In this document: positions 24,935 through 34,288 of the stretch, in pieces | Position numbering within the stretch: the stretch's first letter is position 1 | How the letters are laid out: each line of letters starts with the position of its first letter | Assembly: GCA_964441285.1 (NCBI GenBank) | Contig: CAYTUK010000005.1 | Span: forward strand, 108,459-172,458 | DNA from: S010-25 sp964441285 | Lineage (GTDB): Bacteria > Pseudomonadota > Gammaproteobacteria > SZUA-229 | Reading direction: 5' to 3' | DNA: 64,000 nt | Translations under genes and position numbers: made by a program | Notes under the pieces: model-generated | Database searches by the model: none | The model's input: the letters and a program-made list of their open reading frames with translations, nothing else | What the model was told of the DNA's origin: nothing

Positions 24935-25357
24935 TTAATTCTTATCACTGTCCGTCATCAGCCCCACTTTTTCTACGCCCGCACGCTGCAGTAATACCAT
25001 TGCACGCGTGACAGAACCATAACTTACCGCAGTATCACCACGGACCATAACTGGCGTTTCAGGATGCAACCGCATCACAATTCTTACCCGTCGCAACACC
25101 TCTTTATCGGAAACAGGCTTTCTTAAATTATTTCCAATATTCAAATAATAATCACCATTTTTACTCACGCTAAGAATAACAGGCTCACGTACATCAGGCG
25201 GTAAAGAGTTTGCGGCGGCCTGGGGCAATTTGACTTTCACTCCCTGCTGTACGATGGGAGCAGTAATCATAAAAATAACTAATAAAACCAGCATTACATC
25301 AATATAAGGGACGACATTAATCTCTGCTATAGCACGGCGTTTCCCTTTGCTGCTCAC
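24935..25357 (-). CDS. tolR: Tol-Pal system protein TolR (ExbD family)
   Basis: Inner-membrane component of the TolQ-TolR proton-driven motor, 140 residues. The N-terminal anchor includes INVVPYIDVMLVLLVIFMI, with the conserved membrane aspartate that carries protons, followed by PIVQQGVKVKLPQA. The periplasmic domain ends with VTRAMVLLQRAGVEKVGLMT. The start is a GTG at 25357 with AAAGG eight bases upstream. It is 51 bases downstream of tolQ. Confidence 0.96.
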   Translation of the reverse strand: MSSKGKRRAIAEINVVPYIDVMLVLLVIFMITAPIVQQGVKVKLPQAAANSLPPDVREPVILSVSKNGDYYLNIGNNLRKPVSDKEVLRRVRIVMRLHPETPVMVRGDTAVSYGSVTRAMVLLQRAGVEKVGLMTDSDKN

Positions 25358-25408
25358 AGTCGATACCTTTTAGGGATAAATCGTCTGACTATTTTATACG
25401 ACATCAAC

Positions 25409-26122
25409 TTACTGGCTCTGAGTAGAAACATCAGTATCTGCTGTTTCATTTACCTGATGACTTTGGCGCTGTAAAATAGTCGCAAATTCTTCTGCAAAAT
25501 TCTCATAAATCACCGACAAACGATCCACCTGATCAGCGTAACGGTTATAAGCGATAACGGCTGGAATCGCCGAAAACAAGCCCATTGCCGTAGCGATCAA
25601 GGCTTCAGAAATACCTGGTGCCACCATCGACAGGCTTGCATGTTGTACCGCACCAAGCGCAATAAATGAACGCATAATCCCCCACACGGTTCCAAATAGC
25701 CCAATATAGGGGCTAATTGAACCAATCGTTGCCAACATTGAGAGGTTAGCATCGAGGGTTTCTTCTTCACGCGCCAGTGCAACTTTCATACTGCGCTGCA
25801 CACTTGACAACATCATCTCTGTACTGTGTGCTGCACGTTTATGGTTGCGTAAATATTCGGTAAACCCCGCCTCAAAAATTTTTGCCATCCCATGCTGATC
25901 GGGGTGGCGCTTTACCCGCTGATACAAGTCAGAAAGATTAATTCCTGACCAGAACTGATCTTCAAATTGACAGGCTTCTTTACGCGCCGCTTGCAATAGT
26001 TTAGATTTTATAACAATAATAACCCAGGACAGCACTGAAGCTATCAGCAATATCGTCATTACGATCTGCACCACAATGCTGGCTTGCGCTACCAGTGCAA
26101 ACATAGACATATCAGCTTCCAC
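25409..26122 (-). CDS. tolQ: Tol-Pal system protein TolQ (ExbB/MotA family)
   Basis: Three-helix inner-membrane motor subunit. The family core GSISPYIGLFGTVWGIMRSF and the PGISEALIATAMGLFSAIPAVIAYNR segment are unmistakable. The start is uncertain: GTG at 26122 has GGGAGG six bases upstream and is used here; ATG at 26110 and 26104 and TTG at 26128 are alternatives. With the GTG, the gene overlaps the end of ybgC by about 11 bases, as is usual in this operon, suggesting translational coupling. Confidence 0.95.
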   Translation of the reverse strand: MEADMSMFALVAQASIVVQIVMTILLIASVLSWVIIVIKSKLLQAARKEACQFEDQFWSGINLSDLYQRVKRHPDQHGMAKIFEAGFTEYLRNHKRAAHSTEMMLSSVQRSMKVALAREEETLDANLSMLATIGSISPYIGLFGTVWGIMRSFIALGAVQHASLSMVAPGISEALIATAMGLFSAIPAVIAYNRYADQVDRLSVIYENFAEEFATILQRQSHQVNETADTDVSTQSQ

Positions 26123-26558
26123 AAACAACCTCCCTTTTTATTTTTTCCAGCATGGCTATCGGTATAGCCTGTGTTGAGAAATACTCTGCATTTAAACAGG
26201 CAATTTTTATTTCAGCAAAACACAATGGTGCAGTATCCGCTGTGGCATCCGCATGATAAATTTTTTGAATGAACTGAATACTGGCTTTACCCAGCGATGC
26301 TATTGTTGTTACCACGTTTAAGCTATCATTAAATCGTGCAGGTTTTTTATACTGTATCTTTACGCTGTGCACAGCAAATATAATCCCCGACTGTTGTTGC
26401 AATTGATCCTGCTCGTACCCCAGGCTACGTAAAAACTCGGTTCTGGCGCGTTCCATAAATCGGAGGTAGTTCGCATAATACACAACACCGCCTGAATCCG
26501 TATCTTCGTAATAGACACGCACTGGCCATAAAAATTCAGTCTTTTTCATTGCACTCAT
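26112..26558 (-). CDS. ybgC: Tol-Pal associated acyl-CoA thioesterase
   Basis: Hotdog-fold thioesterase, first gene of the Tol-Pal operon. The 148-residue protein shows RVYYEDTDSGGVVYYANYL, with the catalytic aspartate of the 4-hydroxybenzoyl-CoA thioesterase family, then FMERARTEFLRSLGYEQ. Length is normal. The upstream 225 bases (26559-26783) separate it from ruvB and should hold the operon promoter; no clear hexamers were identified there. Confidence 0.95.
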   Translation of the reverse strand: MSAMKKTEFLWPVRVYYEDTDSGGVVYYANYLRFMERARTEFLRSLGYEQDQLQQQSGIIFAVHSVKIQYKKPARFNDSLNVVTTIASLGKASIQFIQKIYHADATADTAPLCFAEIKIACLNAEYFSTQAIPIAMLEKIKREVVCGS

Positions 26559-26783
26559 CTAATTTAAAACGCATCGCTTAACTCACTGCTGGCCCGTTAA
26601 TTTCTTTGCATCCGTCAGCAATACCCGCGTTATTAATAGTCCGCACAAAAAAGGTATTTTTTATTCAATGCAGTCGTCTATACGGATAAAATCAAACTGG
26701 GGTTATTGAAATATGAGCAGAAATATTGCTGTAACCCGCTGTAAAACCCATTCCCGTACACTCGACTACTGCATCTAGTGCAA

Positions 26784-27836
26784 TTAATGCCCGCCTTCTG
26801 TCTGAAATAAATCTGCTTCCAGTTCTGTCTTAGCCACTGCTGGTGGCTTTAAACCAAAATGTTTGTATACATTGGCAGTAGCTACCCGACCGCGTGGTGT
26901 ACGCATTAAATAACCTTGCTGAATTAAATACGGTTCAATCACATCTTCAATGGTGTCGCGTTCTTCACCAATAGCTGCTGCCAGGTTTTCTACTCCAACG
27001 GGGCCACCATTAAATTTTTCTATAATGGTGAGTAATAATCGGTGATCCATCGTATCAAGACCAACCGGATCAACTTTTAGGAGTTCCAGCGCACTGGCCG
27101 CTACTTCGGCAGTCACTCGACCATCGGCTTTTACCTGCGCATAGTCACGTACGCGCCGTAACAATCGATTAACAATTCTTGGGGTTCCGCGTGCGCGTTT
27201 GGCAATTTCCACGGCTCCCATCGAGTCAATTTCAACTTGTAAAATATCGGCTGAACGATGTACGATATGCGTTAAATCAGGCAGCGCATAGAACTCCAGT
27301 CTTAACACAATACCAAAGCGGTCACGCAATGGTGATGTCAATGAACCCGCTCGTGTAGTGGCTCCAACTAGCGTAAATGGCGGCAGGTCTATTTTTATCG
27401 AACGTGCTGCAGGCCCTTCACCGATCATAATATCGAGCTGATGATCTTCCATTACAGGATAAAGCACTTCCTCAACCACTGGGCTTAAACGGTGAATTTC
27501 ATCGATAAATAAGACATCATGCGGTTCAAGGTTGGTGAGCAGCGCCGCAAGATCACCCTGCTTTTCCAGCACCGGCCCCGAAGTAGAGTGCAGTGTAGCG
27601 CCCATTTCGTTTGCTACAATGTGTGCCAAAGTCGTTTTACCCAGACCAGGTGGGCCAAAAAAAAGCAAATGATCCAGGGCTTCACTGCGAGATCTGGCGG
27701 CGGGAATAAATATTTCCAGTTGCTGAGTAACGGCTGACTGACCACGGTAATCAACCAAATATTGCGGCCGAATGGCACGGTCGATGGCAATTTCACCTTC
27801 AGACTGTTCCGCTGATAACACGCCTTTATCGTTCAT
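26784..27836 (-). CDS. ruvB: Holliday junction branch migration helicase RuvB
   Basis: Hexameric AAA+ motor that drives branch migration with RuvA. The 350-residue protein has the Walker A GPPGLGKTTLAH, Walker B LFIDEIHRL, sensor 1 VGATTRAGSL and arginine-finger region PLRDRFG, then a winged-helix C-terminus (PYLIQQGYLMRTPRGR). It overlaps ruvA by 4 bases (27833-27836), consistent with translational coupling. Confidence 0.98.
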   Translation of the reverse strand: MNDKGVLSAEQSEGEIAIDRAIRPQYLVDYRGQSAVTQQLEIFIPAARSRSEALDHLLFFGPPGLGKTTLAHIVANEMGATLHSTSGPVLEKQGDLAALLTNLEPHDVLFIDEIHRLSPVVEEVLYPVMEDHQLDIMIGEGPAARSIKIDLPPFTLVGATTRAGSLTSPLRDRFGIVLRLEFYALPDLTHIVHRSADILQVEIDSMGAVEIAKRARGTPRIVNRLLRRVRDYAQVKADGRVTAEVAASALELLKVDPVGLDTMDHRLLLTIIEKFNGGPVGVENLAAAIGEERDTIEDVIEPYLIQQGYLMRTPRGRVATANVYKHFGLKPPAVAKTELEADLFQTEGGH

Positions 27837-28429
27837 GCCTGCATTCCTTGTAGTGCCTGACGGATAATGTCTTCAGTACTTAAGTCGTTAACATCAATAT
27901 TACGTACAATCTGACTTGCCTGTTGTGCTTTGTAACCCAGAGAAATCAATGCGCTCACCGCATCATTTGCGGGGCTGGTCTCACGCCCCATTTCCACTGG
28001 TGTGTCCGCCAACCTGACAGCGCTGTCTTTATCCAGTCGATCTTTTAACTCCACCACCAACCGTTCTGCGGTTTTTTTACCCACCCCAGGCAAACGCGTT
28101 AAGGATTTCGAATCACCTTCGGTAATACAACGGCTAAAGTCATCTGCGCTCATACCGGAAAGAATCGTTAACGCCAGCTTGGGACCGACACCACTAATGC
28201 GAATTAAATGGCGAAACATGACACGTTCAGCCAGTGCATAAAAACCATAGAGCAACTGTGCATCTTCACGAACCACAAGGTGGGTGTGTAAAATAACCGT
28301 CTCGCCCACTTCGGGCAACAGGTAAAAGGTGGACATTGGCGCTTCCAGCTCATATCCCACTCCCCGCACATCCAACAACAGCAACGGTGGCTGCTTTACC
28401 AGAATAACACCCTGTAATCGTCCAATCAT
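27833..28429 (-). CDS. ruvA: Holliday junction branch migration protein RuvA
   Basis: Tetrameric junction-binding protein. The 198-residue sequence starts MIGRLQG with an OB-fold domain (LDVRGVGYELEAP). It has two helix-hairpin-helix motifs (ISGVGPKLALTILSG and LPGVGKKTAERLVVEL) and a C-terminal domain III that contacts RuvB (AVSALISLGYKAQQA). It sits between ruvC and ruvB with tight spacing. Confidence 0.97.
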   Translation of the reverse strand: MIGRLQGVILVKQPPLLLLDVRGVGYELEAPMSTFYLLPEVGETVILHTHLVVREDAQLLYGFYALAERVMFRHLIRISGVGPKLALTILSGMSADDFSRCITEGDSKSLTRLPGVGKKTAERLVVELKDRLDKDSAVRLADTPVEMGRETSPANDAVSALISLGYKAQQASQIVRNIDVNDLSTEDIIRQALQGMQA

Positions 28430-28458
28430 CGTTTTATCATCTCTACTATTATTGTCTA

Positions 28459-28998
28459 TTACCGCCAGCGACCACCACGAACCTGCGTTGCAATACCTGC
28501 GCGTTTCAGTGGCATATGGTTAGCGTGGCAGATGGCAATGGCCAGCGCATCCGCTTCATCGGTTTGTGGCAGAAAATCCAGTTTTAATAATAGTTTCATC
28601 ATTTGCTGTATCTGTTGCTTGTCCGCACCGCCATTACCGACAACGGCTTTTTTAATGGCTCTGGGTGTGTACTCACCAATATCAAGCTCAGCCTGTGCAG
28701 CAGCACAAATGGCGGCACCACGCGCCTGGCCCAGTTTGAGTGCCGAGTCGATATTTTTATTCACAAAAACCTGTTCAATACCGGCGGATTGCGGCTGCCA
28801 TTGTGTAATAACAACTCCAATCTGGTGAAATATATTACCCAAACGCTGCGGAAAATTTTCCCCCTTAACAGCAATAAATCCACTATCAATGTATTTGTGT
28901 CGAAAACCATCGCTATCAATAATGCCGTAACCGGTGCAGCGTGAACCCGGATCAATACCGATGATGCGTATAGTTGATTTCACCTGGGCTGGTTTCAC
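28459..28998 (-). CDS. ruvC: Crossover junction endodeoxyribonuclease RuvC
   Basis: Holliday junction resolvase, 179 residues. The catalytic acidic residues are visible in IIGIDPGSRCTGYG, in GIEQVFVNKN and in DEADALAIAICH. The start is taken as GTG at 28998, 7 bases after the yebC stop; a second in-frame GTG at 28983 is also possible. The ruvC-ruvA-ruvB order is standard. A 29-base gap precedes ruvA. Confidence 0.96.
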   Translation of the reverse strand: MKPAQVKSTIRIIGIDPGSRCTGYGIIDSDGFRHKYIDSGFIAVKGENFPQRLGNIFHQIGVVITQWQPQSAGIEQVFVNKNIDSALKLGQARGAAICAAAQAELDIGEYTPRAIKKAVVGNGGADKQQIQQMMKLLLKLDFLPQTDEADALAIAICHANHMPLKRAGIATQVRGGRWR

Positions 28999-29004
28999 TC
29001 GGAT

Positions 29005-29763
29005 TTATTCAGCCGCCGACAGTCTGTTCATTACTTCGACAGAAAAATCGGCATTGGTATGGACTTCCTGCACATCATCCAGATCGTCCAGACCATCAAT
29101 CAGCCGCATAATTTTTTCAGCATCATGGAAATCTACACCAATAATGTTGGCCGGTTTTTCAATTACCGCCGCCTGCTCAGGCGCAAACCCTGCCGCAATC
29201 ATGGCATCTTTCACAGAAATAAAATCAGCAAATGCGGTAATAACTTCTATTTCTTCCTCAGCATTGGTTTCAACATCATCCGCACCCGCCTCCAGCGCGG
29301 CTTCCATAATGGCATCTTCATCACTCCCCGATGGATAAATGAGTATACCTACTCGATTGAATATATAGGCAACCGAACCATCGGTTCCCAGATTACCCCC
29401 CGATTTGGTAAAGGCATGGCGAACTTCCGACACGGTTCGATTACGATTATCGGTTAAACAATCCACCATAATGGCTGTACCACCGGGACCATAACCTTCA
29501 TATCGAATTTCATCGTAGTGCGCCTCGTCACCCTCACCCGTGCCACGTTTAATGGCGCGTTCAACGGTATCACGCGTCATATTCGCACCCAGTGCTTTAT
29601 CTACAGCGAGGCGTAGCCGGGGGTTTGATGCTACATCACCGCCACCGCCACCACGCGCTGCAACGGTAATTTCACGAATCAACTTGGTGAAAATCTTGCC
29701 ACGTTTTTTATCCTGGGCCGCTTTGCGATGTTTAATGTTCGCAAATTTACTGTGTCCAGCCAT
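29005..29763 (-). CDS. yebC: YebC/PmpR family transcriptional regulator
   Basis: Protein of the YebC/TACO1 family; some members regulate transcription and others aid translation of difficult peptides. The 252-residue sequence starts at 29763 with the invariant MAGHSKFANIKHRKAAQD, preceded by AGGAGAG. The motifs NPRLRLAVDKALGANM and YEGYGPGGTAIMVDCLTDNRNRT are diagnostic. A short in-frame extension upstream is not conserved. It leads the ruvCAB genes. Confidence 0.96.
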   Translation of the reverse strand: MAGHSKFANIKHRKAAQDKKRGKIFTKLIREITVAARGGGGGDVASNPRLRLAVDKALGANMTRDTVERAIKRGTGEGDEAHYDEIRYEGYGPGGTAIMVDCLTDNRNRTVSEVRHAFTKSGGNLGTDGSVAYIFNRVGILIYPSGSDEDAIMEAALEAGADDVETNAEEEIEVITAFADFISVKDAMIAAGFAPEQAAVIEKPANIIGVDFHDAEKIMRLIDGLDDLDDVQEVHTNADFSVEVMNRLSAAE

Positions 29764-29819
29764 TGCACTCTCCTGAACGAGTTTCAAAGCGGTTGTTTGT
29801 ATTCAATACCATGCCGATT

Positions 29820-30479
29820 TTACGCCAGTCCAACATCAAGTATCGGCGTAGTGGTCTCCTGGTCAAATTTACCAGTACGCAAAAAAATAACAATCTGTTT
29901 TGACACGGTTTTCGATATTAGCATACCCAAATGACTAACTGGCATAATAATTGCATCAGTTGCACCCTTTAGTTCGGTTTCTTCAACCGATACAATACCA
30001 TCATGTGGTGTAGAGAGGCTGCCTGCAACCAGACCTAGACCAACTGGGAAATCGCCAGCGATCACACCAATATCCTGCCAGCCTTTCCACACAGGCACAT
30101 CACCGGACAGACCATTAATATAACTTTGCCCCAGCATCCAGCGCGTCACTGGATTTTCGATAATGCACTGACCTACCGCGCTGCCATTCACCGGCGAGCC
30201 CATTAGTACAATACGCCCTTTAGAGACGCATAAGAATTGATCGTACATATGCAGCAAAACAATACCACCAAAGCTGTGTGCCACAAAATGCACCACAGGT
30301 GCATCAATGGTTTCAACAAATGTATGCAGTCGCCGGGCTATTTTTGCAGGCGGTTTGCCCCATATATGGTAGTTAAATACGTAACAATCATAGCCTGCCA
30401 TGGTAAGCCGGTGGCGCAACCGTAATAAATCGAAACCGATACTCCAGACACCATGAACTAATACAATAGCCTCACGCAT
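29820..30479 (-). CDS. Alpha/beta hydrolase, lipase-like
   Basis: A 219-residue alpha/beta-fold hydrolase. The oxyanion segment AIVLVHGVW at the N-terminus, the nucleophile elbow AHSFGG (serine near residue 77), an aspartate in PHDGIVSVEE and a histidine in VSHLGML make a complete catalytic triad. No signal peptide is evident, so it is cytoplasmic. Short family members of this kind resemble lipases and esterases acting on acyl or triacylglycerol-like substrates; the true substrate is unknown. It is inserted between nadA and yebC, which usually are not separated by such a gene. The ATG at 30479 is used; a GTG at 30494 is in frame. Confidence 0.8.
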   Translation of the reverse strand: MREAIVLVHGVWSIGFDLLRLRHRLTMAGYDCYVFNYHIWGKPPAKIARRLHTFVETIDAPVVHFVAHSFGGIVLLHMYDQFLCVSKGRIVLMGSPVNGSAVGQCIIENPVTRWMLGQSYINGLSGDVPVWKGWQDIGVIAGDFPVGLGLVAGSLSTPHDGIVSVEETELKGATDAIIMPVSHLGMLISKTVSKQIVIFLRTGKFDQETTTPILDVGLA

Positions 30480-30532
30480 AGCAACAGTATTCACACATTT
30501 AAGTGGTTTATATAATGATGTATAGTCATAAC

Positions 30533-31627
30533 TCAGGGTGAAACTTCAAGCATTCTTTGTAAGGCTCTTCTTGCCTCAATCGCAACCTCTGTTTCCACAC
30601 TTATCTGATTGACCACATGACCTGCTACCAGATTCTCCAGTACCCATGCCAGATGCTGCGGGTCAATACGGAACATGGTTGAACACATGCAGACATTGGG
30701 TGACATAAAGTGTACATTTTTACCTTCATGTTTAAACTGCGCGTGCAGCCGATTCACCAGATTTAATTCGGTTGCTACCAGCCAGCGAGTATTTGGTTCG
30801 GCATCGGCAATCGTTTTGATGATGTATTCCGTTGAGCCAACATAATCTGATTTTTGACAGACTTCCAATGAACTTTCTGGATGTGCGATGATTTTCGTTT
30901 CGGGGTATTTAGTTTTAAACTGATCAATCTGTTGTGCCTCGAACATTTGATGAACTGAGCAAAAGCCTTTCCATAAAATCATTCTGGCATGTTTAATCTG
31001 CTCTGCACTGAGCCCACCCAGAGGTTTATCATAATCCCATACCACCATATCTTCCAGCGGAATACCCATGTTACAGGCCGTATTTCGACCCAAATGCTGG
31101 TCGGGGAAAAACAGCACTTTTTCACGCCGCTCGAAACACCAGTCAAGCACATGGCGTGCATTGGTTGAAGTACAGACAATACCACCGTGCGAACCACAGA
31201 AAGCTTTCAAATTGGCGGCTGAATTAATATAGGTGACTGGACTTATGGCCTCATCCGGGTCGAGAACGGTCGATAATTCTTCCCAGGCACGTTCCACATT
31301 CCGCAAATCGGCCATATCCGCCATTGAACAACCGGCCGATATGTCCGGTAGAATTGATACCTGATCCGGGCGGGAAAGAATATCTGCCACTTCGGCCATA
31401 AAATGCACCCCACAGAAAACAATATACTGTGCTTTGGAGCTGGCTGCCTGGCGTGACAGTTTCAGGGAATCGCCGGTAAAATTTGCGTGGCGAAAGACTT
31501 CATCACGCTGATAATGATGCCCCAGGATGACCAGACGGTCGCCCAGTATTTCACGCGCCTTTAATATGCGCTGTTCACAATCTTCATCGTCCAGCAAGGT
31601 ATAAGGTTGTATTGCCTGAGCACTCAT
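30533..31627 (-). CDS. nadA: Quinolinate synthase A
   Basis: 4Fe-4S enzyme that condenses iminoaspartate with dihydroxyacetone phosphate to quinolinate in NAD synthesis. The 364-residue protein has the three cluster cysteines in FCGVHFMAE, GIVCTSTNA and VCMCSTMF, and the family motifs LGHHYQRDEV and FPDQHLGRNT. nadE is also in the window (42953-44626), but nadB and nadC are not. The start is ATG 31627; a GTG three bases upstream is possible. It lies 17 bases after aspS, so the two are probably co-transcribed. Confidence 0.97.
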   Translation of the reverse strand: MSAQAIQPYTLLDDEDCEQRILKAREILGDRLVILGHHYQRDEVFRHANFTGDSLKLSRQAASSKAQYIVFCGVHFMAEVADILSRPDQVSILPDISAGCSMADMADLRNVERAWEELSTVLDPDEAISPVTYINSAANLKAFCGSHGGIVCTSTNARHVLDWCFERREKVLFFPDQHLGRNTACNMGIPLEDMVVWDYDKPLGGLSAEQIKHARMILWKGFCSVHQMFEAQQIDQFKTKYPETKIIAHPESSLEVCQKSDYVGSTEYIIKTIADAEPNTRWLVATELNLVNRLHAQFKHEGKNVHFMSPNVCMCSTMFRIDPQHLAWVLENLVAGHVVNQISVETEVAIEARRALQRMLEVSP

Positions 31628-31643
31628 CACTTTACTCTCGTCT

Positions 31644-33443
31644 TTATTCGGCAGATGCCTTATCTACCTCGGTTTTACGCAGTTTCAGGTTTAACTCACG
31701 TAATTGTCTGGTAGAAACTTCTGCCGGTGCCGAAGTTAACGGGCAGGCAGCGGTCTGCGTTTTTGGGAATGCCATCACATCACGAATTGAATGCGCACCA
31801 GCCATCAGCATCACTAGCCGATCCAGGCCAAACGCAATGCCCGCATGGGGAGGGCAGCCGTATTTAAGTGCATTTAACAAAAAGCCAAATTTGTCTTCCG
31901 CTTCCTGCTGCGAGATACCCAGAATATCAAAGACTGCATTTTGCATGTCTATTTTATAGATACGCTCGGAACCACCACCGGCTTCAGTACCATTTAGTAC
32001 CAGATCGTAAGCGCGTGACAGCGCGGCACCTGGGTTTGCCTTAAAGTCTTCCACTGAGCGGGTTGCTGGTGCGGTGAACGGATGATGCAGGGCAGTCCAG
32101 TTACCTTCGCTATTTTTCTCAAACATTGGGAAGTTAACGACCCATAAGGGTTGCCAGCCAGCGTTAGTTTTTTCATCAACCAGCCCCTGATCCAGACCCA
32201 GTTTTACTCGCAGGGCACCCATGGATTCATTGACTGTTTTAGCATTACCGGCACCGAAGAACAGAATATCTCCCGACTGTGCAGTCGTTTTTTCAATGAT
32301 GGAAGTTAAGGCTTCATCAGGTAAAAATTTTACAATCGGCGACTGTAAGCCATCACGACCAGCGACCACATCATTCACTTTTATCCAGGCCAGCCCTTTG
32401 GCACCATAACGGCCAACGTACTCGGTGTAGCCATCAATCTCCTTACGCGACAGACTGGCACCGCCAGGCAGGCATAACACTACAATGCGACCTTCCGGGT
32501 CATTCGCCGGGCCGGAAAACACCTTAAACTCAACCGCTTTCATCACTTCAGCCAGATCAACCAGCTCGAGCGGAATACGCAGATCAGGTTTGTCAGAGCC
32601 AAAACGTAATATGGCTTCACTGTGATCCATTATGGGAAACGGATTTGGCAAATCAACATTCAAGACCGTCTTAAACAGGCTACGAATCATTTTTTCCATC
32701 AACGCCATCACGGCATTTTCATCCATAAAGGTGGTTTCAATATCTACCTGGGTAAATTCCGGCTGACGATCAGCGCGTAAATCCTCGTCGCGGAAACAAC
32801 GCACGATCTGATAATAGCGATCCATACCCGACATCATCAACAACTGTTTAAACAGCTGAGGGGACTGCGGCAGCGCAAAAAAACTCCCTGGATGAGTACG
32901 ACTGGGCACCAGATAATCACGCGCTCCTTCAGGCGTAGCTTTGGTTAACATCGGGGTTTCGATGTCCCAGAAATTGTGGTTATCGAGAAATTCACGAAGA
33001 AAACGCGTCACCTGATTACGCAGTCGCATCCGTTGCTGCATTTCATCACGGCGCAGATCAATATAACGGTAGCGCAGGCGTAAATCATCGTTGACATCAT
33101 TTTCATCAAGTTGGAATGGCGGCGTTTCTGACGCATTAAGCACTTCCAGTTCCAGCCCCAGTATTTCAATTTTACCGGTGGTCAGGTCTGGATTTCCAGT
33201 TCCTTCAGGGCGCAGCCGAACTCGACCCGTCAGGCGCAGAACATATTCATTACGAATATGTTCTGCCAGCTCAAAAATTTCCGCACGGTCGGGGTCGAAA
33301 ACCACCTGCACCAGCCCTTCACGGTCGCGTAAATCAATAAAAATAACTCCGCCGTGGTCACGGCGACGGTTGACCCAGCCACACAAAGTGACTTCCTGAT
33401 CGAGTAATTCTTCAGTAACTTCTCCGCAATAATGGCTGCGCAT
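31644..33443 (-). CDS. aspS: Aspartyl-tRNA synthetase (bacterial type)
   Basis: Class II synthetase, 599 residues, normal for the bacterial form with a GAD insertion domain. The N-terminal anticodon-binding OB fold (YCGEVTEELLDQEVTLCGWV), motif 2 (QIVRCFRDEDLRADRQPEFTQ) and motif 3 (GIAFGLDRLVMLMAG) are present. Whether it discriminates between Asp and Asn tRNAs cannot be told here. It precedes nadA and follows the FmdB-type gene by 189 bases. Confidence 0.98.
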   Translation of the reverse strand: MRSHYCGEVTEELLDQEVTLCGWVNRRRDHGGVIFIDLRDREGLVQVVFDPDRAEIFELAEHIRNEYVLRLTGRVRLRPEGTGNPDLTTGKIEILGLELEVLNASETPPFQLDENDVNDDLRLRYRYIDLRRDEMQQRMRLRNQVTRFLREFLDNHNFWDIETPMLTKATPEGARDYLVPSRTHPGSFFALPQSPQLFKQLLMMSGMDRYYQIVRCFRDEDLRADRQPEFTQVDIETTFMDENAVMALMEKMIRSLFKTVLNVDLPNPFPIMDHSEAILRFGSDKPDLRIPLELVDLAEVMKAVEFKVFSGPANDPEGRIVVLCLPGGASLSRKEIDGYTEYVGRYGAKGLAWIKVNDVVAGRDGLQSPIVKFLPDEALTSIIEKTTAQSGDILFFGAGNAKTVNESMGALRVKLGLDQGLVDEKTNAGWQPLWVVNFPMFEKNSEGNWTALHHPFTAPATRSVEDFKANPGAALSRAYDLVLNGTEAGGGSERIYKIDMQNAVFDILGISQQEAEDKFGFLLNALKYGCPPHAGIAFGLDRLVMLMAGAHSIRDVMAFPKTQTAACPLTSAPAEVSTRQLRELNLKLRKTEVDKASAE

Positions 33444-33632
33444 GTATATTTCCAGTTAATCAGTAAGTTGTATGAAACCGCCAGCGTTTTAATCAACAAT
33501 TTTAATTAACGTTTCAACGGCTATTTCAAATCGGTTAAAAAAGGGCTTGATTGTACCGCATTTTAAGTAAAACAGCGGCAGTTAAAGCTAGCCATCAACC
33601 AATGAATAGTCATCCTATCCCGCAATGAGTAC

Positions 33633-33989
33633 TTATTTTACCTGTTTCTGCGTGGTGGTTGAAGGACCGGCTTTGGGTTTAGCCGCTTTCGATTGTGCTG
33701 GCACACCCGCCGTGTCTTTTTTCGTTGCACCTGCCGCCTCCGCTTTACCAGCCGATTTCTGGCTATCGGCTTTCTGATTATCCGACTTCTCAATATTTTT
33801 CTTCTCACCCGATTTAAAATCCGTTTCATACCAGCCGCTACCTTTGAGCCGAAATGCCGCCGCTGAAACCAGCTTTTTCATGGTGGGGCGACCGCAACTC
33901 GGACATTTCTTCAGTGGTTTATCATTAATTTTTTGCAACACTTCTTCCTTATGGTCACATTTTGTACATTGGTATTCATAAAAAGGCAT
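33633..33989 (-). CDS. FmdB-type zinc ribbon protein
   Basis: A 118-residue protein whose first 60 residues form the FmdB/CxxC regulatory-type zinc ribbon: MPFYEYQCTKC, then KKCPSCGRPTMKKLVS and the short FRLKGSGWYETDF. The rest is a low-complexity Lys/Ala/Ser/Gly tail. The ATG at 33989 follows AGGTG with good spacing. The gene is commonly found upstream of aspS in proteobacteria, as here. Its role is not well defined; a regulatory role is assumed from the family name only. Confidence 0.88.
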   Translation of the reverse strand: MPFYEYQCTKCDHKEEVLQKINDKPLKKCPSCGRPTMKKLVSAAAFRLKGSGWYETDFKSGEKKNIEKSDNQKADSQKSAGKAEAAGATKKDTAGVPAQSKAAKPKAGPSTTTQKQVK

Positions 33990-34128
33990 ATTCACCTACC
34001 GATTAAATTCTGTTTCACTAAATCCACCATATTATGGGCGGATTATATCTCGCACATTATGCAATATCTGGCTATGCTTGCATATATAGACGCAAGAGTG
34101 ATTTTTCAAGTACACAAGCAAGCATAAG

Positions 34129-34145
34129 ACAACTGCGGCAGTTGT
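34129..34145. promoter_or_regulatory. Perfect palindrome in the fmdB-like/SDR divergent region
   Basis: ACAACTGC-G-GCAGTTGT is an 8-bp perfect inverted repeat with a one-base centre, typical of a dimeric regulator site. It lies between two divergent genes (starts at 33989 and 34289). A second, looser pair, TATGCTTG (34073-34080) and CAAGCATA (34119-34126), flanks it on the left. No promoter hexamers were confidently placed. Confidence 0.35.
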
Positions 34146-34288
34146 TATCCAGGTGATCTCTGAACGAGTCTGACATCAGTTAAAATTAAAAAAACAGGCT
34201 GAGATCAACCATAATGTAATTGATACTGCTTTTACACTCTCCAACCAGTTCAAGTAAGATTAACCTTTATTTCCAGCCTCGGAATACC

